The notes: generated by a model not told the origin, from the sequence alone. DNA of 64,000 nucleotides from Flavobacterium salmonis (GCF_903819435.1 NZ_CAIJDP010000060.1:434001-498000), one strand, 5' to 3'. Positions 17,194-25,961 are shown, counted from the stretch's first letter. A program made the numbers and translations.

Positions 17194-18438
17194 TTATTCG
17201 TCTCTAAGTGCTACAATAGGTTTTATTTTTGCAGCTCTGTATGCCGGGAAAAAACCTGCCATGGCTCCTGCAAATACAAGTAAAACAAGTGTTGTTAGAG
17301 CTACACTAAAATCGACTTCAGGATTTCTGAAATATTCGCTCTGAACCATTGGCCCAACAAATTCCAGCAATAACAAACTAGCCAATAGTCCGGAAAAGCC
17401 GGCAATAGTGGTGATAAAAATAGATTCATGAAGTATCATAGAAATAATAGAAAAAGGTGATGCTCCTAACGCTTTTCTGATTCCAATTTCTTTAGTTCTT
17501 TCTTTTACAATGATAAGCATAATATTACTTACCCCAACAACACCGGCAATAATAGTACAAATACCAACCCACCAAAAGAACAATCTGATGTAAAGATTTA
17601 AATCATAAAATTGTTTTGCTTCTTCAACAGAATTATAAACTCCTATAGCACTATCGTCATTTGGAGCAATAATGTTTTTAGCTTTTAATAACCTTTTGAC
17701 ATCTTCGGTAAATTTTTTTGACTGTGCCAAAGCTTCATCATAATTGGCTTTCTTATTCAAAACAAACTGCATACCGGTTATTTTATCACCTGCACCAAAA
17801 GCACGCTGATTAGTGGTCATAGGCATATAAATCCTGGATTCTTCTCTTTCTCCGGAAGGATCTGTAAAAACTCCAATTACTTTAAAATTTATATTATTGA
17901 CTAAAATCTCTTTTCCTATTGGATCTTTCTCTTTAAACAAATCCTGCTTAACCTTCAAACCAATGGCAACTACTTTCTCATTATTTTTCATATCACTATT
18001 GTTAATGAAACGTCCCTTAATAATAGTACCATTTTCAAGAGACAAATAATCCGGGCTAATACCTCTAAACTGATAATTTCCGGATTCTTTTCCATAACTC
18101 ACAATACCTCCCCACGTATTACGAACAGATGATTTTTTATCAATCTCCTCATCAAATTTTTTAACAGGAAGATCATAATCACTGTTTCTTAACTGAATTT
18201 GCCTGCCTGGATTTAATCCTTTGTATTCTTTGGTTGTGACATTTGACCAAACTTCAATAATTCCTTTAGCATCATTCTCGAATTGCTTTTCAATTCCATT
18301 TTGAAGACCTTTTCCGGCACCAAGCAAAATCACTAAAATAAAAATTCCAGAAGCCACAGAAATTCCGGTAAGAAATGTTCTTAACCTGTTTTTGGAGATT
18401 GCTTCAAAGATTTCCTGCCAACGTTCAATATTAAACAT
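17194..18438 (-). CDS. MacB-like ABC transporter permease (first)
   Basis: 414 residues with the same architecture as the following permease: an N-terminal helix, a periplasmic domain of about 230 residues and an FtsX domain with VSNIMLIIVKERTKEIGIRK. It is clearly paralogous to, but distinct from, that permease. Its start overlaps the ATPase stop by 8 bases, indicating translational coupling. Confidence 0.9.
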   Translation of the reverse strand: MFNIERWQEIFEAISKNRLRTFLTGISVASGIFILVILLGAGKGLQNGIEKQFENDAKGIIEVWSNVTTKEYKGLNPGRQIQLRNSDYDLPVKKFDEEIDKKSSVRNTWGGIVSYGKESGNYQFRGISPDYLSLENGTIIKGRFINNSDMKNNEKVVAIGLKVKQDLFKEKDPIGKEILVNNINFKVIGVFTDPSGEREESRIYMPMTTNQRAFGAGDKITGMQFVLNKKANYDEALAQSKKFTEDVKRLLKAKNIIAPNDDSAIGVYNSVEEAKQFYDLNLYIRLFFWWVGICTIIAGVVGVSNIMLIIVKERTKEIGIRKALGASPFSIISMILHESIFITTIAGFSGLLASLLLLEFVGPMVQSEYFRNPEVDFSVALTTLVLLVFAGAMAGFFPAYRAAKIKPIVALRDE

Positions 18439-19132
18439 AAGATGATGCTCTAACTTGTTCTACCTTTTTATCGTCAATAATTAATCCGTCTTTCAGGACT
18501 ACATTTCTTTTGCACATAGCGGCAATATCAGGCTCATGAGTAACAATTAAAATAGTTTTTCCTTCATCATTAATTCCCTGTATAAGTTCCATAACCTCAT
18601 AAGAAGTTTTAGTATCTAAAGCTCCTGTTGGCTCATCTGCCAATAAAACTTTCGGATTTGATGCCAATGCCCTTGCAATAGCAACACGTTGTTTTTGACC
18701 TCCTGAAAGCTCATTTGGTAAATGATGCGAATGAGACCCCAGTCCTACTTTCTCCAAATATTTCATTGCAATATCGTAGCGTTCTTTTCTTTTTATTCCT
18801 TGATAATACAACGGCATAGCTACATTATCAAGAGCAGTCTTATAATTTATTAAATTGAAAGATTGAAAAACAAATCCCAGAAATTTATTCCGATATTTTG
18901 ATGCTATTGTTTCGTTAAGATTTTTTATCGGAGTTTTATCTAATATGTAACTTCCTGAATCTGCCTCATCCAGAATTCCTAAAATATTAAGAAGTGTAGA
19001 TTTTCCTGAACCAGAAGATCCCATTATGGCAACAAGTTCTCCTTCTTCTATATTAAAATTTATCCCTTTTAACACATGCAATTCTGAACTTCCCATTTTA
19101 TAGGATTTATGCAAATCTTTGATTTCAATCAT
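18431..19132 (-). CDS. ABC transporter ATPase (LolD/MacB type)
   Basis: 233 residues with Walker A GSSGSGKST (about 38-46), Q-loop FVFQSFNL, signature LSGGQKQRVAIARAL, Walker B VLLADEPTGALD and switch His in VTHEPD. These are the features of the LolD/FtsE/MacB ATPase group. It is the first gene of the operon, followed by two permeases, an adaptor, a TolC channel and a second adaptor. No TAnnTTTG promoter is clear in the 173 bases upstream. Confidence 0.94.
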   Translation of the reverse strand: MIEIKDLHKSYKMGSSELHVLKGINFNIEEGELVAIMGSSGSGKSTLLNILGILDEADSGSYILDKTPIKNLNETIASKYRNKFLGFVFQSFNLINYKTALDNVAMPLYYQGIKRKERYDIAMKYLEKVGLGSHSHHLPNELSGGQKQRVAIARALASNPKVLLADEPTGALDTKTSYEVMELIQGINDEGKTILIVTHEPDIAAMCKRNVVLKDGLIIDDKKVEQVRASSYV

Positions 19133-19278
19133 AATACCGCTGAATTTTAAGACAATAATAACATTTTAATTACGTATTTTATGGTAATAAAAAGTTAATA
19201 AATTTTATCTGACTTTTAGAATAAGACTACATAATTGACTAATTGTTACACTTTTTTCAAAGAATATAAAAGTTTTCT

Positions 19279-19286
19279 TAATTTTG
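19279..19286 (+). promoter_or_regulatory. -7 promoter box for the DUF4403 gene
   Basis: TAATTTTG matches TAnnTTTG and ends 19 bases before the ATG at 19306. No -33 TTG is seen at the expected distance. Confidence 0.45.
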
Positions 19287-19305
19287 CCACACTAAAAACC
19301 TTCAC

Positions 19306-20712
19306 ATGAAATTTCTTTCTTTTTCAGTTCTTTGTATAACCTTAACATTGTTGGCTAGCTGCTCTACATCTAAAAAACTGGCCACATTAAAACCTGAACC
19401 GGATGATGCTAGTCCGTTAATTTATGACACTAATCCATCTTTTATTAATTTACCGATCACTGTAAAATTAAAAGATATTGAAAATCAAACCAACACACTT
19501 TTGAACGGATTGATTTTCGAAGATAATAATATTGAGGATGATGACATCGAAATAAAAATCTGGAAACAGGCTCCAATCAAAATTCAAAACGATCCGGCAA
19601 ACGCAGATAAAAAGATAAAAACCATATTGCCTTTAAAAGCAAATATTAAATACCGAATTGGAACTAAGAAATTAGGAGTCGAACTTTACGACACACGTGA
19701 ATTCAACTTGAATGGCGTAATTACTTTGTCAAGTGAAGCCAACTTAACAAACTGGAAACTAAACACAAAAACAGAATTTAAATCTCTTGACTGGAACGAA
19801 AGTCCAACCATGACTGTTTTTGGAAAAAACATGCCTATCACTTATTTAGTAAATCCGGCAATTTCTATTTTTAAATCAAAAATTGAAAAAAGTATAGATT
19901 CGGCAATCGAAGAATCAATGGATTTTAAGCCAAATGTTTTATCAGCTTTAGAAAAAATCTGCACGCCTTTGAAAATGAACGAAACTTATGAAAGCTGGCT
20001 TCGAATTGTTCCGGTAGAAGTATATTCGACTAATGTAAAACTCAAAAACGATTTGTTTTTACTGAATATGGGAATGAAGTGCAATATGGAAACTTTGATT
20101 GGAAAACAACCTGAATCTAAGTTTAATAGCTCTAAAATTGTTTTGAAACCGATAGCCAAAATTCCAAATCAAATTACAACTAATATCGCTGCTATATCAA
20201 GTTATGTTGAGGCTTCAAAAATAATGACTAAAAATTTTGCGGGACAGGAATTTGGAACCGGAAGTAAAAAAGTTACCGTAAAAAACGTTGAAATTTGGCA
20301 TAAAGACGGAAAAATGGTAATTGCTCTTGAGGTTTTAGGATATGTAAACGGAACCATTTATTTAAACGGTTTTCCCCAATATAACCCACAGACTAAAGAA
20401 ATTTATTTCGATAAACTGGATTATGTTTTAGATACGAAAAGTAAATTAATGCGAACAGCAAACTGGCTTGCTCAAGGTTATATCCTGAAAAAAATGGAAG
20501 AAAACTGCAGATATTCAATACAGCCTAATTTAGAAGAAGGTAAAAAAAGTATGACCGCTTATCTTAAAAATTACTCCCCAATGCCAGGTGTTTTTATTAA
20601 CGGAAAAATGGAAGATATACAGTTTGACAAAATACAATTAACCAATCAGGCCATTATAGCATTTATCAAAATCAACGGAACAGTGAATGCCTCTGTTGAT
20701 GGATTAAAATAA
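19306..20712 (+). CDS. DUF4403 family lipoprotein
   Basis: 468 residues with a lipobox ending at Cys19 (LTLLASC). The mature protein shows the DUF4403 pattern: an early SFINLPITVKLKDIENQTN and paired repeats of long strands and helices (as in ISIFKSKIEKSIDSAIEES), reminiscent of lipid-binding tubular folds. The function of the family is unknown. The gene stands alone with its own promoter box and a bidirectional terminator. Confidence 0.8.
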   Translation: MKFLSFSVLCITLTLLASCSTSKKLATLKPEPDDASPLIYDTNPSFINLPITVKLKDIENQTNTLLNGLIFEDNNIEDDDIEIKIWKQAPIKIQNDPANADKKIKTILPLKANIKYRIGTKKLGVELYDTREFNLNGVITLSSEANLTNWKLNTKTEFKSLDWNESPTMTVFGKNMPITYLVNPAISIFKSKIEKSIDSAIEESMDFKPNVLSALEKICTPLKMNETYESWLRIVPVEVYSTNVKLKNDLFLLNMGMKCNMETLIGKQPESKFNSSKIVLKPIAKIPNQITTNIAAISSYVEASKIMTKNFAGQEFGTGSKKVTVKNVEIWHKDGKMVIALEVLGYVNGTIYLNGFPQYNPQTKEIYFDKLDYVLDTKSKLMRTANWLAQGYILKKMEENCRYSIQPNLEEGKKSMTAYLKNYSPMPGVFINGKMEDIQFDKIQLTNQAIIAFIKINGTVNASVDGLK

Positions 20713-20740
20713 AAAAAGACCGAATTCATTCGGTCTTTTT
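20713..20740. terminator. Bidirectional terminator between DUF4403 and the CxxC protein genes
   Basis: AAAAAGACCGAAT, a 2-base centre and ATTCGGTCTTTTT form a near-perfect palindrome with T-runs on both strands. Its left arm starts right after the DUF4403 stop. It also includes the last codons and TGA of the minus-strand gene ending at 20726. Confidence 0.85.
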
Positions 20741-21025
20741 GCTTTTTGATTGATACATTCTATAAATTAAAAATCCAATTATAGCTACAAGCAAATACGG
20801 AATTACCATTAAATAAACGATTCCATCATTTACTGCCTCAGCTTTTTTAATGTTTGATTCTCCCGAAAGAGCAGCACGACACATTGCACATTGAGCATTT
20901 GCAGTGAGAGAAAAGAATATAGAAAATAGAATATAGAAATATTTCTTTGAGACCAAACTCGCAGCTATACTTCTATACGCTATTCTATTTTCTTTATTCG
21001 TTATTCTATTTTGTATGTTAAGCAT
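20726..21025 (-). CDS. Small membrane protein with exposed CxxC (QCAMCRAAL)
   Basis: 99 residues. An unusually long polar N-terminus (about 30 residues) precedes a hydrophobic signal segment ending NANAQ-like, directly followed by CAMCRAALSGES. A C-terminal transmembrane helix (about 70-90) and a basic tail follow. The two Cys would lie at the very start of the mature periplasmic part. The family is unnamed to me but recurs in Bacteroidota. The position at the end of a SCO and DUF420 operon suggests a role in oxidase copper or heme assembly, which is inference. The start overlaps the DUF420 stop by 8 bases. Confidence 0.7.
   Translation of the reverse strand: MLNIQNRITNKENRIAYRSIAASLVSKKYFYILFSIFFSLTANAQCAMCRAALSGESNIKKAEAVNDGIVYLMVIPYLLVAIIGFLIYRMYQSKSKKTE
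20921..20993. repeat. 13-bp inverted repeat inside the CxxC protein gene
   Basis: AGAAAATAGAATA at 20921-20933 is perfectly inverted at 20981-20993, and a partial third copy lies at 21001-21012. The repeats encode the odd N-terminal extension and part of the signal segment. Confidence 0.6.
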
Positions 21026-21599
21026 AATAAGGAGAAATCATTAAATAAACAATTACGCCTGTTACAGCAACATATAACCAAAGTGGAAATGTTATTCTGG
21101 CAATTTTTCTATGCCTGTCAAAACGTTGCCCAAGAGCCCTCACATAACTAATTAAGACCAACGGAATAATAGCAACCGATAATATAATATGAGTTCCTAA
21201 AATAAAGTAATACAAAAATCTAACAGTTCCCACTTTCGCTTTTTCTACAGCATCAACAATTCCATCATGATTTAGGTCTCCCAATTTTACCGACTCAGCC
21301 GTCATATGATACGCTACATACATGACCAGAAAAGCCAGTGATAAAGCAATAGCAAAAGTCATTAAACGCTGATGGAGCTTTTGTTTACCATTTTTAATTG
21401 CTATTACTGCCAAAACTAAAACCACAGCAGTAATGCCATTTGTAGTGGCATAAATTGGGGGTAAAAACGAAAGAGGCTCAACATTAATTCCGAAGTCTTT
21501 TAATTTAACGGCAAATAAAATACCTACTACAGTTGGAATTAAAATAGAAACTATAGTTATAATTTTATTGAATTTTTTTTCTAATGAATGCTCTTCCAT
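21018..21599 (-). CDS. DUF420 membrane protein (CtaM-like)
   Basis: 193 residues with five hydrophobic helices and conserved His in KLHQRLMTFA, YVAYHMT, LGTHIILS and RHRKIAR. This pattern is typical of DUF420 proteins. In Firmicutes a family member, CtaM, is needed for heme-A oxidase function. Here it follows the SCO gene by 1 base and lies downstream of the oxidase subunits, so an oxidase assembly role is likely. A DLNHDGIVDAVEKA segment resembles an EF-hand-like loop, which is unusual for the family as I know it. Confidence 0.85.
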   Translation of the reverse strand: MEEHSLEKKFNKIITIVSILIPTVVGILFAVKLKDFGINVEPLSFLPPIYATTNGITAVVLVLAVIAIKNGKQKLHQRLMTFAIALSLAFLVMYVAYHMTAESVKLGDLNHDGIVDAVEKAKVGTVRFLYYFILGTHIILSVAIIPLVLISYVRALGQRFDRHRKIARITFPLWLYVAVTGVIVYLMISPYYA

Positions 21600-21600
21600 C

Positions 21601-22290
21601 TTATTCTTCTAATAATATTTTAATATCTTGCTGAATGTCTCTAACGCCTTTTTTATCCAGGCCGTCATAATATAAAATTGGATTTCCGAAATCGTCCTTA
21701 CGACAACGAATATTCCCGTCTTTATCAATTAATGCAAATAATCCGGAATGTTCAAAACCACCATTTACTTTCACATTCTCTCCCGCATACAAATTAAATC
21801 CTTTATTGGATAAATCCATGATAGTTGTTTTATCTCCGGTAAGAAAATTCCATGTAGATGATTTAACACCTAATAGCTCTCTATGCTCTTTTAAAACTTT
21901 TACAGTATCATGAGTTGGATCAATCGTAATAGAAACGATTCCAAAGTTAGGATTCCCAAAAAAAGTTTTTTCAATCTCTAGCATACTCAGATTCATTTTT
22001 GGGCAGATCGATGGACACGTAGTAAAGAAAAACTCTAATACATAAACTTTACCTTTATAAGTCTCATTTGAAATTTTAATATTGTCCTGATTAGTTAATT
22101 CAAACTTAGGAGCGGCTCCAATTTTTACTAATTTTGTATCTGCTTTTGAAGTTTTCTGATCTACATTATCCAAGCGGTCCCCTTTTATGACTTCGCCATT
22201 TTTTATCCTGTCTACAATTTTAGGTACTGCATAAATTCCGAAAATTAAAATGATAAACGAAATTCCGATATAAGATTTATTTTTAAACAT
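21601..22290 (-). CDS. SCO1/SenC family copper chaperone
   Basis: 229 residues with an N-terminal membrane anchor (about 8-24) and a thioredoxin fold. The copper motif is complete: CPSIC near residue 107 and the His of GFEHSGLFALIDKDG near 189. SCO proteins deliver copper to, or reduce, the CuA site of cytochrome oxidase subunit II. It starts 11 bases after a related but cysteine-free gene and precedes DUF420 by 1 base. Confidence 0.92.
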   Translation of the reverse strand: MFKNKSYIGISFIILIFGIYAVPKIVDRIKNGEVIKGDRLDNVDQKTSKADTKLVKIGAAPKFELTNQDNIKISNETYKGKVYVLEFFFTTCPSICPKMNLSMLEIEKTFFGNPNFGIVSITIDPTHDTVKVLKEHRELLGVKSSTWNFLTGDKTTIMDLSNKGFNLYAGENVKVNGGFEHSGLFALIDKDGNIRCRKDDFGNPILYYDGLDKKGVRDIQQDIKILLEE

Positions 22291-22301
22291 ACAGTTCTAA
22301 T

Positions 22302-22958
22302 TTATAATTGTTTAGTAGCATTATGATTTTTTTTAAGAGCTGCACGGTATTCGTACAAAATTATTTTAAAATCATCCAGCATTTCGTTGCTTAATTCAGA
22401 CGGATGAAAAGTACTATAACCTTCTTTATATTCCTCTTTTTTGTCTTTGTTATCCCCTTTTCTGCCTCTAAGATTTCTTTCTTTATCAACAATAAAAACA
22501 TTAGGTGTTCCCAGATTTTGATCTAGTTTACCTTTTAAATGTAATTGATTATAAAAAGCTTCAATTTGAGCAGGAGGAGCAAAAATAAAATTCCACCCTT
22601 TAACATCCGTAAAAGGTTTAAGTGCATCAACCACTTTTTGAGCATCCTTTTCCGTACCTATTGGACAAACTATTACAAATTGAAGATCTTCAAAACCATA
22701 ATAGCGTTTGTAAATTTTTTCATTTAAATTAAAATAATTTCCCCGGTTGCTTAAAATATCAGATCCTGAAAATCCTAAAACAGTAATTTTTTTATTAAGA
22801 GAAACTTTTTTATTATCTAAAGATTTCCAATTTCCAAAATCAGCAATTTTTGGAGTAATTACAGGAAGTGTAGTAAAACTATTCACGCCAGAAGCAAAAA
22901 ACAAATAGGCAACAATTGGCAATACAAAAAGCGAAAAAAGAACTATATTTTTTTTCAT
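22302..22958 (-). CDS. SCO-like thioredoxin-fold protein lacking the CxxxC site
   Basis: 218 residues with an N-terminal membrane anchor (about 5-25). The body has thioredoxin-like order, with strands VLGFSG, FVIVCPIG and NVFIVDKERNLRGRKG that align in style with the SCO protein next door. The position of the metal-binding CxxxC is occupied by SGSDILSNRG. Only one Cys occurs in the mature part. It is therefore unlikely to carry copper in the classic way and may be a structural or regulatory partner. It is the first gene of the SCO-DUF420 operon. Confidence 0.75.
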   Translation of the reverse strand: MKKNIVLFSLFVLPIVAYLFFASGVNSFTTLPVITPKIADFGNWKSLDNKKVSLNKKITVLGFSGSDILSNRGNYFNLNEKIYKRYYGFEDLQFVIVCPIGTEKDAQKVVDALKPFTDVKGWNFIFAPPAQIEAFYNQLHLKGKLDQNLGTPNVFIVDKERNLRGRKGDNKDKKEEYKEGYSTFHPSELSNEMLDDFKIILYEYRAALKKNHNATKQL

Positions 22959-22983
22959 TGTTACAATGGAAGTTAATGAGGTA

Positions 22984-22991
22984 CAAAAATA
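22984..22991 (-). promoter_or_regulatory. -7 promoter box for the SCO-DUF420 operon
   Basis: The minus strand reads TATTTTTG, matching TAnnTTTG, 25 bases upstream of the ATG at 22958. It abuts the terminator of the subunit IV gene, suggesting a separate transcript. No -33 element is clear. Confidence 0.45.
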
Positions 22992-23018
22992 AAAAAAGCT
23001 CCGTTAAACGGAGCTTCT
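22991..23018 (-). terminator. Terminator after the oxidase subunit III/IV genes
   Basis: On the minus strand AAGCTCCGTT pairs with AACGGAGCTT around a small loop, followed by seven T. It lies 19 bases after the stop of the subunit IV gene. Confidence 0.85.
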
Positions 23019-23036
23019 TTTCGAATTAATATCATG

Positions 23037-23387
23037 TTAAAAATTCCATTTAATAGTAGAATCTTTAAAAACCCCATAAATATAATTTCCTTCTGTTAAG
23101 AGAATAAACAATAAATATAAAACAAGGAAGATAACCGGTGAAACAACAGACCATCTAAGGCTGCTTTTTTCACCTTCCATATGCATAAATGCCCATACAA
23201 TATAATATGCTTTGAAAATTGTAAGGATATAGAAAATCCAGTTTAACAAGTTCAAACCAACAAAATGATTAAATTCTAATGATTCAGGTTTTAAAATACC
23301 CAAAATAACTTCTACTGTAGTTACTACTGATAGTAATGCAAAAACAAACCAGATTCTTTTTGTATTTGATACGTGCTCGTGTGACAT
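23037..23387 (-). CDS. Cytochrome c oxidase subunit IV-like protein
   Basis: 116 residues with three transmembrane helices and the motif YYIVWAFMHMEGEKSSLRWS, typical of prokaryotic oxidase subunit IV (CoxIV/CyoD-like). It is a small stabilising subunit of the heme-copper oxidase. It follows the larger subunit III by 18 bases and is the last gene of the ctaB operon. Confidence 0.88.
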   Translation of the reverse strand: MSHEHVSNTKRIWFVFALLSVVTTVEVILGILKPESLEFNHFVGLNLLNWIFYILTIFKAYYIVWAFMHMEGEKSSLRWSVVSPVIFLVLYLLFILLTEGNYIYGVFKDSTIKWNF

Positions 23388-23405
23388 AATAATTAAAATC
23401 TAAAA

Positions 23406-24392
23406 TTAAACTAAGTAGAAAACTGTAAATACAAATACCCAAACCAGATCGACAAAGTGCCAGTATAAACCAACTTTCTCTACCATTTCATAGCTTCTTC
23501 TTTTCTCGTAAGTACCTAATAACACATTAAAGAAAATAATGATATTAATAATAACTCCCGAAAATACGTGGAATCCGTGGAATCCTGTGATGAAGAAAAA
23601 GAAATCAGCAAATAATTTACTTCCGTATTCGTTTCTTGTCAGGTTTGCTCCTTCTACTACATATTTTGCAGTACCTAAACGAGACTCAGACTCTACCCTT
23701 GTCAGTACTGTTTTCTTCTTTTTATCAGTAAGCTGTTCTGTTCTGATTAATAATTCAGGATGTGCTTTAAAACCAGCCTGAACTTCAGCAACAGTATATG
23801 TTGGTTGTGTTTCAGCATCTTCAACAAACCAGGTTGCGTGGCTTCTTGTCAAAGCCTCTCTTTGCTCTGGTAATTTTACTGCAAAATCAGCCAAAGCTAC
23901 TCTTTTACCGCTTGCATCAACAAACTGTAATAAACTTCCTCCAGCAGTTTCAACCGCACCATATTCTCCTTTTATGAAGTTTTTCCATTCCCAGGCCTGA
24001 GAACCAACGAAAATTAAACCTCCAATAATAGTTAAGAACATATATACAGCAACTTTTGTTTTCTTTAATTGGTGACCTGCATCAACAGCCAAAACCATTG
24101 TTACAGATGAAAAAATCAAAATAAAAGTCATTAAGGCTACGTAATACATCGGAGCCGAAACACCGTGCATAAACGGAAAGTGAGTAAACACCTCATCAGC
24201 CAAAGGCCAGGTTTCAATAAATTTAAATCTTGAAAAACCATAAGCAGCCAGGAATCCAGAGAATGTTAAGGCATCTGATACGATAAAAAACCACATCATC
24301 ATTTTACCATAACTTGCTCCTAATGGCTGGATATGCTCTCCGCCTCCCCAAGTTTTTTCGTCGTTATTTGCAGTAGTAACTGTCGCTTCCAT
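23406..24392 (-). CDS. Cytochrome c oxidase subunit III with long loop insertion
   Basis: 328 residues of the subunit III family, with GFHGFHVFSGVIINIIIFFN and a final helix with YWHFVDLVWVFVFTVFY. About 110 residues are inserted between helices (about 145-255), polar and rich in Lys, Glu and Thr, which makes it much longer than its neighbour. The core helices still match subunit III, which stabilises the subunit I proton path. It is the second subunit III gene in this operon. Confidence 0.9.
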   Translation of the reverse strand: MEATVTTANNDEKTWGGGEHIQPLGASYGKMMMWFFIVSDALTFSGFLAAYGFSRFKFIETWPLADEVFTHFPFMHGVSAPMYYVALMTFILIFSSVTMVLAVDAGHQLKKTKVAVYMFLTIIGGLIFVGSQAWEWKNFIKGEYGAVETAGGSLLQFVDASGKRVALADFAVKLPEQREALTRSHATWFVEDAETQPTYTVAEVQAGFKAHPELLIRTEQLTDKKKKTVLTRVESESRLGTAKYVVEGANLTRNEYGSKLFADFFFFITGFHGFHVFSGVIINIIIFFNVLLGTYEKRRSYEMVEKVGLYWHFVDLVWVFVFTVFYLV

Positions 24393-24434
24393 AAAAGATA
24401 TTCGTTAAAAAGTTCCCAAATTTACGTTTTTTTC

Positions 24435-25022
24435 TTATTTAAAGAAATATAAAAATAAAAATAATAATACCCACAATAAGTCCAGAAAGTGCCAATACAT
24501 TGCACCTAGTTCTATACCAAGAGTTTGACTCGGATTGTATTTTTGTTTAAAATGATTATAAATTATAATTAAAAGTGAAATTAATCCGCCTGCCAAGTGC
24601 AAGAGGTGCATAAGAGCAATAACATAAAGAAAAGTTGTAGTAATCGAACTACCTTGTCCTGTCATATAATACCCGCTTTCGATAATTTGTCCAAAGCCTC
24701 TGAACTGTAAAATTACAAAAGCAATTCCCAAAGCAAATGTTGCTAAAAGAAATGCAGAAGTCGCACTTCTATTTCCTTTTTCAATTGCTTTTTTAGCTAA
24801 ATAAAAAGTAACGCTACAACCAATAATAACCAATGTACTCCAATAAAAGGCAGTTGGCATCTGAAAATCCTTCAACCAGTCTGCTCTTGATTTACTAACT
24901 ACAAAAGCACTTGTTAATCCGGCAAACATCATTGTCATACTTACCATTGCGAACAATAAAATCAACTTTGCCGACTTTGATTTTTGCAGTTGTTCTTCAC
25001 TTATTTTCATTGTAATTTCCAT
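24435..25022 (-). CDS. Cytochrome c oxidase subunit III (short paralogue)
   Basis: 195 residues with five hydrophobic helices and the subunit III signatures ALMHLLHLAGGLISLLI and YWHFLDLLWVLLFLFLYF. It lacks the long insertion of the next gene. The start used lies 2 bases after the ctaB stop; an in-frame ATG at 25010 (MKISEEQ) is an equally good start. Both subunit III proteins may join one oxidase or serve different ones. Confidence 0.88.
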   Translation of the reverse strand: MEITMKISEEQLQKSKSAKLILLFAMVSMTMMFAGLTSAFVVSKSRADWLKDFQMPTAFYWSTLVIIGCSVTFYLAKKAIEKGNRSATSAFLLATFALGIAFVILQFRGFGQIIESGYYMTGQGSSITTTFLYVIALMHLLHLAGGLISLLIIIYNHFKQKYNPSQTLGIELGAMYWHFLDLLWVLLFLFLYFFK

Positions 25023-25024
25023 AA

Positions 25025-25927
25025 CTATCTTAAAAATTTATCTACTATATATACAATCTGTAATAAAGAAATATAAGAAACACTAACTAACATTAATGTT
25101 CTGGCAGCCTTAGAAGTCCGCAGCTGATATAATCGCACCGCATAAAACAACATCCATAATCCCAATAAAAAAACCACAACTGCCGCGATAGGTGTAATAA
25201 ACAATTGCCCTGTATAGCCTAAAACCGGCAATAAAGAAGCTATGATTAACCATATCGTATATAGCATTACCTGCAAAGCTGTTCCTTTATCTTTTTTTCC
25301 TGTTGGAAGCATAAAGATTCCAGCCCTTTCATAATCTTCATACAAAAACCAGCCAATAGCCCAAAAATGCGGAAATTGCCAGAAGAACTGAATTAAAAAC
25401 AATGTACCGGCTTCTATTCCAAATTCTCCTGTTGCTGCCACCCATCCTAACATAAATGGAATTGCGCCCGGAAAAGCTCCCACAAAAACAGATAATGAAG
25501 TTACCGTTTTTAAAGGCGTATAAAGACTTGTGTACAAAAATATAGATATTGCAGCAAACATTGCCGACTTTGCATTTATTGTATACAACAATACAACACC
25601 AATAATTGTCAATAAACTTGCTACAAACAAAGCTACTTTTGGAGTCATGCGCCCTGAAGGAACCGGACGATTTTTGGTACGCTCCATTAAAGAATCAATA
25701 TCTTTTTCGATTACCTGATTAAAAGCATTTGAAGCCCCGACCATACAGTAACCTCCAACCATCAACGCAACTAAAACGCTCCATTGAAAAGGATTCTCAC
25801 TATTTACACCTAACAAATATCCCGCAATCGAAGAAAACAAAACACTAATTGCTAAACCAGCTTTGGTAATCTCTTTGAAATCCAGAAATATTGATTTAAG
25901 TGAAATTGTATTTTTAGTAGCGTTCAA
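25025..25927 (-). CDS. ctaB: Protoheme IX farnesyltransferase (heme O synthase)
   Basis: 300 residues with about nine membrane helices. The prenyltransferase motif NQVIEKDIDSLMERTKNRP holds the metal-binding Asp pair, and a second conserved motif is YEDYERAGIFMLP. It converts heme B to heme O, the first step towards heme A for the aa3 oxidase encoded elsewhere in the window. It is the first gene of an operon with two subunit III genes and subunit IV. Confidence 0.95.
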   Translation of the reverse strand: MNATKNTISLKSIFLDFKEITKAGLAISVLFSSIAGYLLGVNSENPFQWSVLVALMVGGYCMVGASNAFNQVIEKDIDSLMERTKNRPVPSGRMTPKVALFVASLLTIIGVVLLYTINAKSAMFAAISIFLYTSLYTPLKTVTSLSVFVGAFPGAIPFMLGWVAATGEFGIEAGTLFLIQFFWQFPHFWAIGWFLYEDYERAGIFMLPTGKKDKGTALQVMLYTIWLIIASLLPVLGYTGQLFITPIAAVVVFLLGLWMLFYAVRLYQLRTSKAARTLMLVSVSYISLLQIVYIVDKFLR

Positions 25928-25961
25928 TACCGTAATTGTTTGTGTATTTTTTTAAGTGGTG

